From positions 23,758 through 87,757 of the forward strand of contig CAICTM010000235.1 in NCBI GenBank assembly GCA_903772945.1: DNA of 64,000 nucleotides, read 5' to 3'. The notes under the pieces were generated by a model. That model saw nothing but the letters and a program-made list of their open reading frames with translations, did no database searches and was not told where the DNA came from. Source of the DNA: Seminavis robusta (lineage: Eukaryota > Bacillariophyta > Bacillariophyceae > Naviculales > Naviculaceae). The translations under genes were made by a program, and so were the position numbers. Shown in pieces: positions 21,458 through 32,591 of the stretch (the first letter of the stretch is position 1; each line of letters opens with the position of its first letter).

Positions 21458-23110
21458 ATGGTTCGCAGGGCCAACAATTCACGACGGCAGCTGAAGAACC
21501 CAAGAAGTGGCGGTCAAAAGGGGGGAGGGCTTTTGACATCGACGCAATTCATGATGCTGACCGTCGGCTTTGGAGCCCTGTTTCTGGCACTGAATATATA
21601 CCATCTCATGCCAGCGGCTGGGTTGGTTTTGAACAACAATCCTGTGGCTTCAACAACAACCGCTGATGAAGGAGAATCACCACCACCTGGTGCTGCTGCC
21701 CAAGAAAGAAAAATTCAGTCAGTGGATTCATCAGTGGGGGCACTATCATCACCACTCCGAGGAGATGGTGTCCAATATCACGTCGTTTTCTCCACGGGAT
21801 GTTCACCCAAGCAAAACTTTCAGTCCTACATTTTCTTCTTCCATGCCATGAAGAGCCAACAACCGGGAAAAGTCACACGGATTGCTGCCTGTGAAGGTGA
21901 CACTGAGGCGGATGCATTGAGAGCACATCACAAGGAATTTGTTGAGCCCATGTCTCCCAATTTTCTACTACATATCACCCCCGATTATAGTCGTATCAAA
22001 AAGGATGGAAATACGTATCATTACTGTAAGTACACTAACCAAAAGAGCATGCCAAAAATACTATTCTTCTGTGAGAAAGGATCTCAAACCACCTCTTCTT
22101 TTTCTATTTCGTGCACAGTCAATAAACCTTTCAGCACACATCACTGGATGGAAAATGCCCTGGGCTACACACCAAAACACAAAAATGTGGGCGATAACAA
22201 ACACGACAATGCCATCGTCATCTTATGTGATCCAGACCAAGTTATCATGAGACCTTTCACCAAAAACACTTTCCTCAACAACTCCAAAGTTTGGATGAAA
22301 CGAACCACACATCCCATCATTGACCATGTTGACCATGGAGCACCAGCTGGACAACTATATGGATTCCAAGATCAATGGAAAACAAAAACAAATATTACTC
22401 GATACGTACCCAAAGACGAATTGCCATCTTACGTACAAACCATGTCGGACGCCGAAATGAGAGAAAATTATGCTGTCGGGCCACCCTACATGGCCACAGC
22501 TCACGACTTTTATACCATTGTCACTCGATGGAAAGACTTTGTGCCATTGGTACACGACGATTATCCACACTTGCTGGCAGAAATGTTTGGGTACTGTCTC
22601 GCCGCCGCGCATTCGCGTCTCCCACATCAAGTGGCCAAAGGATTCATGATCTCCGATGTGGCATCCTTTGGGAATGAAGGCTGGCCTATGATGGAAAAAT
22701 ACACCGTACGAGATGTATGTACGCCAGGAGCCATTGCTCCGCAAGATACACCCAACATTCTACATTACTGCCAACGATACACGCTCGGCAAGTTTGTCAT
22801 TGGAAAACATCGCATCCCATTGACATTTCTGGGCTGCGAGGATCCCCTGCTCACCGAACCACCGCCCGATATTGGGGAACGGTTCAATTTCTTTTTCGAA
22901 CCAGATAGAAAAGAAGAAGTCAAAAAGAATTTGCCACAACCAGTCATCAAGCCTAATGCTTACATGTTGTGTCACCTGATACCCTATTTGAATGAAGCTG
23001 CAACGTACTGGAAAGATCATCACTGCGAAGGAAAGACACCCAACAAGGAAAAGACACTCAAGTGGTTCGACAACATGGAGGTTGCACCGCACTTTTTTGA
23101 GGACAACTAG
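21458..23110 (+). CDS. Type II membrane glycosyltransferase, peptidyl-Ser/Hyp glycosyltransferase-like
   Basis: Two exons, 21458-22025 and 22119-23110, with a 93-bp intron (gtaagt...cacag); 519 aa when spliced. A basic N-terminus (MVRRANNSRRQ) is followed by a signal-anchor helix at about residues 26-50, giving a Golgi/ER type II topology. The luminal domain has YHVVFSTGCSPKQNFQSYIFFFHA and PGKVTRIAACEG, the hallmark start of plant peptidyl-serine alpha-galactosyltransferase (SGT1) and hydroxyproline arabinosyltransferase (HPAT) families, then a metal/nucleotide-sugar DxD motif, LCDPDQVIMRPF (Asp227, Asp229). CEDP and CHLIPYLNEA near the end contribute probable disulfide cysteines. Donor sugar and acceptor are not predictable. 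The intron length is a multiple of three with no stop, so retention would give a readable longer protein. Confidence 0.8.
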   Translation: MVRRANNSRRQLKNPRSGGQKGGGLLTSTQFMMLTVGFGALFLALNIYHLMPAAGLVLNNNPVASTTTADEGESPPPGAAAQERKIQSVDSSVGALSSPLRGDGVQYHVVFSTGCSPKQNFQSYIFFFHAMKSQQPGKVTRIAACEGDTEADALRAHHKEFVEPMSPNFLLHITPDYSRIKKDGNTYHYCKYTNQKSMPKILFFCEKGSQTTSSFSISCTVNKPFSTHHWMENALGYTPKHKNVGDNKHDNAIVILCDPDQVIMRPFTKNTFLNNSKVWMKRTTHPIIDHVDHGAPAGQLYGFQDQWKTKTNITRYVPKDELPSYVQTMSDAEMRENYAVGPPYMATAHDFYTIVTRWKDFVPLVHDDYPHLLAEMFGYCLAAAHSRLPHQVAKGFMISDVASFGNEGWPMMEKYTVRDVCTPGAIAPQDTPNILHYCQRYTLGKFVIGKHRIPLTFLGCEDPLLTEPPPDIGERFNFFFEPDRKEEVKKNLPQPVIKPNAYMLCHLIPYLNEAATYWKDHHCEGKTPNKEKTLKWFDNMEVAPHFFEDN

Positions 23111-24135
23111 CCTCGTGTAGTCATCGATTGATTGATTGAGAAAGCCGTGTGGTTGGCTGCCTACTTGCTAACTGGGGGTGGTCCGCCTCTTTTTCATCAA
23201 GGCTGTTCGAAGGCGGGACAAGCGTGTTCGATTTGGATGTGTTCTCGGGTGCTTCGGGTGAAACCATGCAGTACCGTAGCCGAGAACGGTCACAGTTGGG
23301 GCGAATTGCCGATCCCGTCTACAGACGATTTAATGAAAGCATCTGCGGGAGAACTGCCAGCTGGCCGCTCTAGTAGCGTTGAAGTCTACGCGTGCACATG
23401 CATAGGAGTAAGGCAGGTACATGCATGTACCCCAACACCCGCGCACTTCTTTGACGTAGTAATATCATCACCAAAGCCTAAACGGCTGGACTCACTCGTG
23501 CAGCACTTTCTTGGTAGTATCCCCGACGTACGGTATCTATATTACTACGACAATATGGTTTGCTTGCCCTAATATTTGCTACCAGGTACCGGTAGCATCT
23601 GAGATAGATCACATTGAAGCAATCCCTTCGAACGAGTTTCGTCAGGTGGCGATAGCGGTACGGTACACCGGCAGAAGGGGTGCAGTTGAGAAGTTCGGGG
23701 GCTGACCGGGAAAGGACGTGATCCATCAGAATCGAATCCGACTTCGCAGTGGACTCATTTACCTTTTCAGAGATCGGAAATGAAAAGCAGCCTGAGTTAC
23801 TGTTCCCGTCTAGCTAGCTAATTGATACTATCCAAAATGCACTACAACAAAGACGAGTACAAGTATCATCAACTCAACGCCCAGCTTGGCCACTCATAGT
23901 ATTGAAGTTTCCCAAGATTCTAGTAGAGGCAGCCTTATGAGGAACTATCCATTCCACACAAAATGATTCGATTCAAATGTTTGTTGCGTATTTCGTGGTT
24001 TTTTGTTATCTGAGTTTGTAGATTGCAATGAGTAATTGTGCAGCTGTCAAGCCAGATTCAATTCCAAGGGATATTTCGAGGCCAAAGTGCATTCCATAAT
24101 AGTTTTGGTAGCATTGGCTTCCATTCTGTTTGAAA
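23111..24135. other. Intergenic between convergent genes
   Basis: About 1 kb between two stop codons. A 146-codon frame (23132-23572 +) has no family resemblance and odd composition; I regard it as chance. CTAGCTAGCTA occurs near 23812. No RNA gene seen. Confidence 0.5.
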
Positions 24136-25017
24136 TTATTTCCCTTTGGACATGCCTCCACCATACATGGAGTTTTCCACCCCCGCATCTTTGTACTTTG
24201 CTTTGCCAAAACTGATTGGCACGTATCTATGCCTGTACATGTGCATAATTTGTCGCCTCATGGTCATGAAGAATAGGACGAAGAAGTACATCAATAGGAT
24301 GGGCCAAAAGACGGGTACGTCAAAGATGGAGAAGAAGGTCATCATAAGACAGGTACCGGTCCCTTGGGTACATGCCAGCCAAAACTTGAACTCGGGAAGT
24401 CGACGTGTGAACGGTCGATACTCTTTGGCTTCTCGGTTTGTGGATGGCAAACCGGGTCCATCGTCCACTGGATCCTCCAGTGGAGACAAGAAAGCAATGA
24501 AATTATTCAAGAGGAAGATTCCCAATCCGTAGGCGACAATGAAGTATCCTTGCAGCAGGTAGACTCGAATGAAAAAGAGGGCAAATATCACTGCGAAGCA
24601 TACCCACCTTGGCAAAATATGAATCGTAGATTTGTCCAGCCAATACTGAACCGCTCGTTTGACTGCGATATCGCATGATTGTGGTATTAATAGTGTTCGC
24701 AGTTTGGGTTGGTCATTGTAGTAATAGTAACATCAGCAAGAAAGGGGGAGAAATACGAGGGAAGCGACGTTTGGAAAGGTGAGAATATACCAAAGATATT
24801 AATCAGTGACTCGACGTCAAAATACCATTATCCATTGCCACAAAGCGCCAAGATAACAACGATTGACAGCATTCGCGTAGCAAAGTCGTATCCAACCAAC
24901 CAACCAAAGATCCACCCATCCCAAAGCGTGCGAACAGTTAACCTTAGACTCACAGGTTGCAGATTGCTGCTCGAAGGATCTGCTGCCACCAGCATCGTCA
25001 TCCATTCCTTCCATCAT
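24136..25017 (-). CDS. RER1: RER1, Golgi-to-ER retrieval receptor
   Basis: Sorting receptor of the cis-Golgi that returns ER membrane proteins in COPI vesicles. Two exons: 25017-24954 and 24662-24136, with a 291-bp intron (gtgagt...tcgcag), the longest I placed here. The splice completes a Phe codon and yields ATFKRAVQYWLDKST, aligning with human RER1 FFTRLGQIYQSWLDKST. Spliced length is 196 aa, the same as human RER1. Clear signatures: RVYLLQGYFIVAYGLGIFLLNNFIAFLSP, RPFTRRLPEFKFW, DVPVFWPILLMYFFVLFFMTMRRQI and HRYVPISFGKAKY. Four hydrophobic segments are present, as expected. The C-terminus ends in SKGK, a possible COPI-interacting basic tail. Confidence 0.92.
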
Positions 25018-25439
25018 TGTTGTGTTTCTATCCCAAGTAGATAGCTATTAATTACGTCGGGAGCTCGCAACTCGTGGGTCTGCCTCGTCTTCTTCCTTCT
25101 TGATCAACGACGATCGGCAGCAGGCAGCAGCTTTGGGCTCCCAATGTTTTGACGGGATGCAGGACAGGTCATTTTCATCAAACCGCACAGAGAAATCTAA
25201 CCCTAACTTCTCCAATTAAAACAGCTTTGCTGGCTAGGTACCTACTAGCTAAATTACTACCACAATTAATTTGACATAATGGGTGGCAAAAATTGAAACA
25301 GAGGGTCTGGAACTGCATGGTGCCAACAGTGGGGCTGCCCACCAGCAACTCATTCAAAGCTTGGATCTTGCATTGCACCAAAGATATGATTTGGAAATCC
25401 TTCTCACTCTTTGAAGCACAATTAGTAGCCCAAGCAAAG
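25018..25439. other. Intergenic upstream of RER1
   Basis: About 420 bp holding the RER1 promoter. No gene recognised. Confidence 0.45.
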
Positions 25440-25960
25440 CAACCAAGAGCTTGCCATTAGGAGGGACCAAGTCCCGCCAGCAGCAGCAACCAATGTATGA
25501 AGACAAGCATGAGGAATAGGCAACAATTACAACAATGAAGCCACCAAAGATTTCATGGGGAGATTTCTTCCTCAAAGCATTCAAATCCACCTCTTTGATC
25601 CATCAATTTTCACTGGTGCAGTCAACTGCAGCTGCTTCTGTTGTACCTGAATGCGCTCCCATGTGGAGGGATTATGGCTGCCTTGCTTAATTAAGGGTTC
25701 AGTTAGAAAAGGCATCAGATTAGACACAATCAGAAAAGACCTTCGAGTGAGCTATCATCAACTTGAAGCCTAGTGGTGGGCCTTTTGCTCACAACATTTC
25801 GCAGGTCAAACTGCCTGGAGCGAAAGGGGCATGTGAAGTATTCTCTGCCAATGAACTTGCTTGGCCATGATTTATGTTTCTCTTCTCATTGAGAATTGCA
25901 CTTCTCTCTGACAATGCTAATTATGCGAATATTCGGTTCAAATTGGTCTTTGCGTATTCC
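25440..25960 (+). pseudogene. Decayed partial copy of the ferroportin-like gene
   Basis: This stretch aligns by eye, in the same orientation, with about 29,190-29,660 inside the intact transporter gene 3.7 kb downstream. Shared words in order: CTTGCCATTAGGA, GAGATTTCTTCCT, TTGTACCTGAATG, AGATTAGACACAAT, TGGGACTT/TGGGCCTT, GCATGTGGAGTATT/GCATGTGAAGTATT, then ATTGAGAAyT.CACTT and TCTCTGACAATGCTAATT. The copy is full of indels and stops, so no frame survives for long (71 codons at most, at 25874-26089). Only the part equivalent to the C-terminal half of the transporter is recognisable. It lies on the far side of the hydroxyacid oxidase gene from its parent, so the duplication spanned or preceded that gene. 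Confidence 0.75.
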
Positions 25961-26269
25961 ATTTGTTGGTTGGGTATTCAGTGCTGGGTTGCACTGTTCC
26001 TCAATTCCATACAAGCCTCCAAAAAGAGCTCCAAGGCAAGCGACCGTCTTGCACAATCTCTGCTATCCTCCCTCCAAGGCATGCTGTGATATGCTATGCA
26101 AGTCTGCGTACTCTAGCGTACTCTAGCTAGCTAGTACCAGTACCGAATCTATCAACTTTTCACTCGATTGAAGTTCTCAACTGCATGACCACGATCCACA
26201 GCCCTTTGGATGCTTCCTTTCCAGATCCTCCTTCTAAAGAACATGTGCCTGTACAAGTCTTCAAACTGT

Positions 26270-27791
26270 TCACAGCTTTGCTCGAAAGAATCTCCCGCCA
26301 AATGTACCATTGGGATGTCGCGTCACAAGTTGCCGTGTGATCTCGTCGACTGACCGGCATCCACACAAGGCCATAGCGGCTTGGGTTTCTTGCTGGAGCA
26401 TTTGCAGCGTATTGAGCACTCCCTGCTGACCCTCCACGGCCAAGGCGAAGAACATGGGTTTGCCAATACCCACAGCAGTGGCTCCGAGTGCCAATGCCTT
26501 GACAACATCAGTCCCTCGTCGAATGCCGCCATCCAACAATACAGGCGCCCGTCCCGCCACAGCATCGACCACCTCGGGAAGAGCATCAATACTGGCCAAA
26601 CAGGCATCGAGTTGTCGTCCACCGTGGTTGCTTACCATGATCCCATCAGCGCCAGCTTGCAGGGCTAGCTGTGCATCTTCCGCTGTCATTACTCCTTTTA
26701 TTATGAGGGGTATTGGTCTGCTGTGATGTTGTCCAGCAATTGCATTGATTTGATCTTTGAGCCACCGGACATCGGCCCAGGATAGGTTTTGTTCAAACAT
26801 CAGTTCCGAGTTTTGATCCCATGCCTTGTGTTTTGCTCCATTGTAAGTTTGTTCCATGGAGCTGCCACTGCTATTGTTGGATGTGGATTGCACCGATGAC
26901 GTGTTGGGTTCATCGTAGTTAACCAATCGGTGAGGGGCTGGAAGGGCGTTGAAGCTGAAGATTTCGCAGAATAATAGCATGGGTGAGATCCAAAACGAAA
27001 GTATCAAGTTTCCAACAGGGTTGGCACTGATGGCAACGGTCCCGTCGCGACAGATTCTCCTGCTCACCCATTGCGAGCATCAGCTTCTCGGTAGCCAAAT
27101 CTGACAGAGTCCACTGTCAAGAATATACCTGATGAGGATGTGAATGCCCAACCAAGTGAGTACATGATTAGCTGAACCAAGATCAACAATGATCCGAATT
27201 ATTGGCTCCATCAGACTAGATGCCGAATCACCTACCTTGGTACCCTGCACGAATAGCTCGTTGCACCAATCGCAGCGTCAGTTGTCGATCTTTGAGAATG
27301 TACGCCTGATAGAACTTGAGGCAATTGGGAGCTGCTTCTTGCACTTGCTCAATGGATCGCGTCGAGTGCTGCGAAAGTCCAAATAGGATTCCCATTTGTT
27401 CACATGCCTTGGCCGTGGCGCATTCGCCTTGTTCTGGTTCGCAGAGGGCATGGACTCCTGCTGGCGAACAAAAAACGGGCATCTTCATGGTATGCCCAAA
27501 GAGTGTCACGACAGTACTGAGATCCTTGACAGGTCTCATAACACGTGGGCGAAGATACCAATGCTTGAAAGCTTGTATGTTTTCGGCCAGTGTCTGTTCA
27601 TCGTCTGTTCCGGAAGCGAGGTATTCGTAGAGTGCCTTGGGTAGCTTTGTCTTGGCGACTATCTGATAATCGTTCACATTGCTGATGAGCGTCATCTTGA
27701 TCTTGGTGATAATGGGGGTTGTTGGGGCGGTCAGTGCAAACAACAAGAGGAGATCTGAAGTCGGAAGTGATGGCGTGTGCATGGTGTGCAT
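26270..27791 (-). CDS. FMN-dependent 2-hydroxyacid oxidase (glycolate/lactate oxidase family)
   Basis: Oxidises 2-hydroxyacids (glycolate, L-lactate or longer) to 2-oxoacids with FMN; in diatoms this family serves photorespiration or lactate use. Three exons: 27791-27236, 27128-27068 and 26954-26270, all in phase (433 aa). Hallmarks: the N-terminal [30 protein letters not shown]-binding [21 protein letters not shown]; exon 2 [54 protein letters not shown] with the active-site His at about 316; and [27 protein letters not shown]. The C-terminus (FFRAKL) ends in AKL, a PTS1-like tripeptide, which would suggest peroxisomes. Several Met codons lie near the start; the one before [10 protein letters not shown] is an alternative. 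Divergent from the transporter at 28258. Confidence 0.9.
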
Positions 27792-28257
27792 GATGCTTTG
27801 AAGATTGGGAAGGGGGCCCGTGTTGGATGGAGATTGGTGATGTTGACCACGTCAGTAATTAGGGATATTTTTAGGGGTAATCAATTCCGGAGTTTTCTTC
27901 TCTCTTCGCTTCTCAAACTTCTGCTGTTCCGCCTCAAAAAGAAAAGAAGGCCCTGGCATCATCGCGGGAAAGGCCGGTGGAAAAGGTGGGATTGTCCTGT
28001 CATCATTCTTCTCCAACTCCACCAACGTGTTGGTCATTGCTATTGAAGAATATAAGCTGCCATCCCAAGCTTTGAGAAAGCCTCCATCCAAACAGTTATC
28101 ATCATTGCAGCGTTTAGTGATTGCCTCCGCTGGATCGAAGACTTGGAGGACGAAAGGAAGTTGTCGCTTTTCTTCTACCCTTCTTTTAAAATTTGGAGTT
28201 CGGCTCTCGCCCCTGCTTGTTTCCTCCATCTGCAGTAGCAAACATTCGAAAGCAACA
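27792..28257. other. Divergent promoter region
   Basis: 466 bp between the hydroxyacid oxidase and transporter start codons; presumably holds both promoters. Open frames run through it on both strands but lack ATG starts or family resemblance. Confidence 0.5.
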
Positions 28258-29928
28258 ATGCCGCCTCGAGAAGCAGAGAATGCAGAGGCTGAAATGTCTG
28301 CAAATGAGATGAGCTCCTTGCTTGCTTCTAGTAGTAGCAACAACATGCAAGTGTATCACGACCAGCAGGTCACTCTGGCTCAAGCACGACGACTGCTCTA
28401 TACGTCGCATTTGTTTGCGCAATTCTCCGAAGTGGCCTGGCAATTTTGTCTGATTCTGTTCTTGGCAGCCTTTACCAATTACAATTCTCTCATGCTGGTA
28501 TCTACCTATGGATTGATCTCCCAGGGATCCGTGGGACTTTTTGGAGCCAAGGCGGGACGCTTTGTGGATGACATTGCACACAGTCGCCTCTTTGTGGCAC
28601 AACGGTTCATTCTGACGGAAAACCTATGCGTTGTCTTGGCCAGTATCTGCTGTTATCTATTGTTGGCAAGTACGGCTCTCGACAACAACGGTATGCAACG
28701 CTCCATTGAAGATCCTTCTGATCAAGTCGCTAGAATTAGCAATACCTGGTTGGCACATAGATTGAATGGCATTCCATTGGACTCCACGTCGGTGTTGTTA
28801 TTGGTAGGCATTCATATCTTGGGGTCCATTGCCAATCTTCTAAACAGTGGATTCTTGGTGGCCATGGAACGAGACTGGATCGTTGTCATGAGTCAATATG
28901 CCAGCAAAACATTCCATATCAACCACAACAACAATTACAATGATGCACCCATGGACACTGTCAGTAGGGAATGGTTGTCAAAGACAAATGTGACAATGAA
29001 GCAGATTGACCTGAGCTGCAAGGTGGTTGCTCCTGCTGTAGCGGGGTTTCTGATTGCTGCCTTTGACAATCAAGATGGTGGCAGCAATCACAGCGACTTG
29101 AGAGGGGCGGCAGTTCTGGTGGGGGGCATCAACATGACTGCACTGATCGTGGAGTACATTTGCACAGCACGAATTTACAAAATGCTTCCAGCACTTGCCA
29201 TTAGGAAGGACACCAAATGCCAGCAACCAACAACAAGTGAAAACCAGGATGAGGAACAGGCAGCAGCAACAACGAAAATAGAGCCACCAAAAGATTCCAA
29301 GTGGAGATTTCTTCCTACCAGTGTTCAAATATACCTCGATCAGCCTGTTTCCATGGGTGGAGTCAGTCTAGCACTCTTGTACCTGAATGTGCTCTCATTT
29401 GGAGGAATCATGACTGCCTACCTTGTTTGGAGAGGCATGAGATTAGACACAATTGGACTTTGGAGAGGGGTGTCGTCTGCTGTGGGACTTATGGGGACAT
29501 TTGCCTACCACTTCTCCGTAAAGCGTACCACCTTGGTCAAGACAGGCATGTGGAGTATTGCCTACCAATTCACTTGTCTGACCATGAGTTACGTCTCTCT
29601 TTTCATTGAGAACTACACTTTATCTCTGACAATGCTAATTCTGGGAGTCTGTACCAGTCGAATTGGACTTTGGGTATTTGATATTTCCATTACACAACTG
29701 TGGCAGGAGTATACCCCGGATGGTATTCGAGGTGTTGTGGGAGGAGTCCAGCAGTCTTTCAATGCCTTCTTCACACTCGTATCCTTTGGGCTGGGCATTG
29801 TGTTCCCTGATCCCAAAGATTTCTACATCTACGTAGCGGTTGGGTACGTTAGTGTTGGTGTGGCGTTGCTTCTCTATACAACCCGAATTTACGCCAAAAA
29901 GGACTCTTTCACGTCCACGAATATATGA
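28258..29928 (+). CDS. Ferroportin-like (SLC40/IREG family) metal transporter
   Basis: Major-facilitator-fold exporter family that moves Fe2+ (and in plants Co2+/Ni2+) out of the cytosol, at the plasma membrane or an internal membrane. Start chosen at ATG 28258 (MPPREAENAEAEMS); the frame is open further upstream but without an ATG. 556 aa, single exon, about 10-12 hydrophobic helices. The first helix region LLYTSHLFAQFSEVAWQFCLILFLAAF matches the SLC40 start ([25 protein letters not shown] in animals), followed by TYGLISQGSVGLFGAKAGRFVDD, another family signature. The C-terminal half has TSRIGLWVFDISITQLWQE and GVVGGVQQSFNAFF, typical of ferroportins. A Gln/Glu/Thr-rich loop separates the two halves (about residues 315-340). 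Substrate is inferred from family only. Confidence 0.83.
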   Translation: MPPREAENAEAEMSANEMSSLLASSSSNNMQVYHDQQVTLAQARRLLYTSHLFAQFSEVAWQFCLILFLAAFTNYNSLMLVSTYGLISQGSVGLFGAKAGRFVDDIAHSRLFVAQRFILTENLCVVLASICCYLLLASTALDNNGMQRSIEDPSDQVARISNTWLAHRLNGIPLDSTSVLLLVGIHILGSIANLLNSGFLVAMERDWIVVMSQYASKTFHINHNNNYNDAPMDTVSREWLSKTNVTMKQIDLSCKVVAPAVAGFLIAAFDNQDGGSNHSDLRGAAVLVGGINMTALIVEYICTARIYKMLPALAIRKDTKCQQPTTSENQDEEQAAATTKIEPPKDSKWRFLPTSVQIYLDQPVSMGGVSLALLYLNVLSFGGIMTAYLVWRGMRLDTIGLWRGVSSAVGLMGTFAYHFSVKRTTLVKTGMWSIAYQFTCLTMSYVSLFIENYTLSLTMLILGVCTSRIGLWVFDISITQLWQEYTPDGIRGVVGGVQQSFNAFFTLVSFGLGIVFPDPKDFYIYVAVGYVSVGVALLLYTTRIYAKKDSFTSTNI

Positions 29929-30060
29929 GCTCATCATCATCAAGAACCTTGACAAGTCCAAGGAAAAGGAAAATTTTTGCACAGCTAGATATTTTGATAC
30001 AATACATATACCAGTTTCTATTCTTAGTGTGTCTGTCTAGCTAGCTTGTGTCTTTTCTTT

Positions 30061-32010
30061 CTACATTCGAAAGACTCCAAACTTGGTTTCGTTAGGTTCG
30101 CAACCAGCTCGTCGAGCAACGGCAAGAGAGCATCCCAGAACCATCCTTGTGTCAGCAGGGTCGATGATTCCGTCGTCCCAGAGTTTGGACGTAGAGTAGT
30201 AGGCCGATCCCTCACTTTCGTACTTTTCTAGAATGGGACGTTGAAAGTCAGCCTCTTCTTCCTCGGACCAGGTTCCGCCGCGGGCTTCAATGTTGTCGCG
30301 TTGCACGGTGGACAAGACATTGGCTGCTTGTTCTCCACCCATAACGGAAATGCGAGCTCCGGGCCACATGTAGAGAAATCGGGGACCAAAGGCTCGGCCG
30401 CACTGCAGTGGGTGGCATGGATTCAATAGTTGGTGAGCATTCCGCAGAAGCCATCACTGAAGAAAGGTGAAGGAAAAAATTCACAAACAAACCACTACAT
30501 TGATTGGTACTCACCATTCCATAGTTTCCCGCTCCAAAACTACCTCCCAGTATAAGAGTGAGCTTTGGAACTTTTGCTGTTGAAACGGCTGTGACAAGCT
30601 TGGCTCCGTGCTACCATACAGGGGATTGTGCAGACAGCAGCAAACAATTTGGTTGAGACGGCAAGATTTTCCGTTTTGTTGCAGTATTACGTTGACATGA
30701 CATACCTTGGCAATCCCTTCATGTTCGTATTTTTGTCCCACCATAAAGCCGGTGATGTTTTGCAGAAACAAGATGGGAATGCCTCGTTGACAGCAGAGTT
30801 GGACGAATTGGGCTCCCTTTTGAGCACTCTCGGAAAACAGAATCCCATTGTTGGCAATGATTCCTACATCCTGTCCCATGATTTTTCCAAAGCCCGTAAC
30901 GAGCGTTGTTCCAAAGTTAGATTTGAATTCGTGGAATCGAGATCCATCCAAAATACGGGCCAACACCAATCTGACGTCTACGGGCTGTTTCGGATCGATG
31001 GGTAGGACACCACCCAATTCTTTTGGGTCAAAGCGTGGTTCCTCCCATCCCTCGGTGGCGATTGCAGAGGCGTTGTCGGCAGTACCGGTGCCCAAACTGG
31101 CCATGATATCTCGAGTAATCCTCATTGCTTCTTTTTCATTGGCAGCTCGATGATCTGCGACACCAGATGTTCCTGTATGAACATGTGCTCCCCCCAAATC
31201 TTCGGCCGAGACGGTTTCGCCCGTGGCCGCCTTGACCAAAGGAGGTCCTCCCAGAAAGATGGTTCCATTCTTTTCGACAATCACCGTCTCGTCACTCATG
31301 GAGGGGACGTATGCTCCTCCAGCTGTACAGGAACCACAGACGACGGCAATTTGTGGAATATTGCGACTGGACATGGTAGCTTGATTGAAGAAAATTCGTC
31401 CAAAATGGTCCCTGTCCGGAAATACATCCGCTTGTTTGGGCAAATAGGCTCCACCACTATCGACGAGATAAATGCATGGGAGTTTGTTTTCCAATGCAAT
31501 TTCTTGTGCCCTCAAGTGTTTCTTGACTGTAATTGGGAAATAGGTACCCCCCTTGACAGTAGCATCATTGGCAATAATCATGGCCATTTTCCCCGCGACC
31601 ATACCAATGGCTGTGACGATACCTCCACTGGGAATAGGTTCGTCTGTTTGCATGGCTTTTGCATCCCATCCTGCCAATGGTGACAATTCCAGCAAGGGTG
31701 TCCCAGGATCTACCAGTCGTTGAATGCGATCTCGAGGCAAAAATTTGTTTCGTTGTAAATGGCGTTCGACAGCATTGGGTCCACCTCCTTGACGCACAGT
31801 TTCGAGACAACTGTTGAGTTCTTTGACTTGGAGATGGGTTCGTTCCATGGCTTCCTGAAAGGAAGGACTTTTGGTGTCCAAGTCACAATCCAGAAGAGGT
31901 GGAGGAAGATGGGCTGCCGACGAAGAAGCGGAAAAGACTGATCGTCGCCATGGGATGCGCTGTCTGGCAGCATGTTGCTGCAGAGCCTTGGTGGCAGGAT
32001 ACCGAATCAT
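30061..32010 (-). CDS. MCCC2: 3-methylcrotonyl-CoA carboxylase beta subunit, mitochondrial
   Basis: Non-biotin (carboxyltransferase) subunit of methylcrotonyl-CoA carboxylase, leucine degradation in the mitochondrial matrix. Three exons in phase 0: 32010-30706, 30610-30515, 30402-30061 (580 aa). The start [32 protein letters not shown] is an Arg/Ser-rich presequence. Signatures: [118 protein letters not shown], exon 2 [16 protein letters not shown] and exon 3 [27 protein letters not shown]. These distinguish it from propionyl-CoA carboxylase beta. Stop is only 132 bp from that of the converging transporter gene; a CTAGCTAG word lies between them. Confidence 0.95.
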
Positions 32011-32591
32011 TTTCTTTCTTAGAGACGACTAAGCTAGCTGACTGATCCAAATTATAAGCTTCGGTTGTTGATAGCTGGACCCTGATCTTCTGCCTTCTTC
32101 TGAGAATAAGACTGCTGTCTAGTAGTCTACTGGCAACCTGTACGGTACGGTAGCATTGCTGATTGAATTCTTTCTTTGACGACAATCGATGACATGACAT
32201 GTTTTGGAGTTCTTTCTCAAATCTCAAAGATCCTGTCATTCGTGCTTTGTAAGGAATAAGGTTAATATCGTAGGAGTCAGTCCGCTTTCACTGTCGTCAC
32301 TCCTTTTGCATTGAAGCCCATCAACGATGGGGTCTTCAACTTGGCAGTGATGGGAGGAAGTGTGTTGCTTTTGCAATGGAGTGAGGATCCGACGATTGAG
32401 GCCTATTCGCCGAGTACTTGTACTTCTTTTCCTCTGCTGAATCTACTACCATAGCTGTTGTGGACTGTTGCCATTGCAGTTCATTGTCTGCTGCAAAAGA
32501 AACAAGCTAGCTAGTAGCCAAACTGAGGAGTTTTTCTTCCTTCAGTTATTGTAGATTCATCCTGCCGTACTTTATCTTAGTCGCCATCATC
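32011..32591. other. Divergent intergenic region
   Basis: About 580 bp between MCCC2 (-) and UDP-sugar pyrophosphorylase (+), with AGCTAGCT words near both ends (about 32030 and 32508). No gene seen. Confidence 0.5.

Noticed and set aside
23132-23572. 146-codon plus-strand frame
   Set aside because: Starts without ATG, Cys-rich random-looking composition, no family match; lies in a 3' intergenic region.
28027-28257. N-terminal extension of the ferroportin-like frame
   Set aside because: Open frame but no ATG before 28258; the extension lies in the divergent promoter and does not resemble the family.
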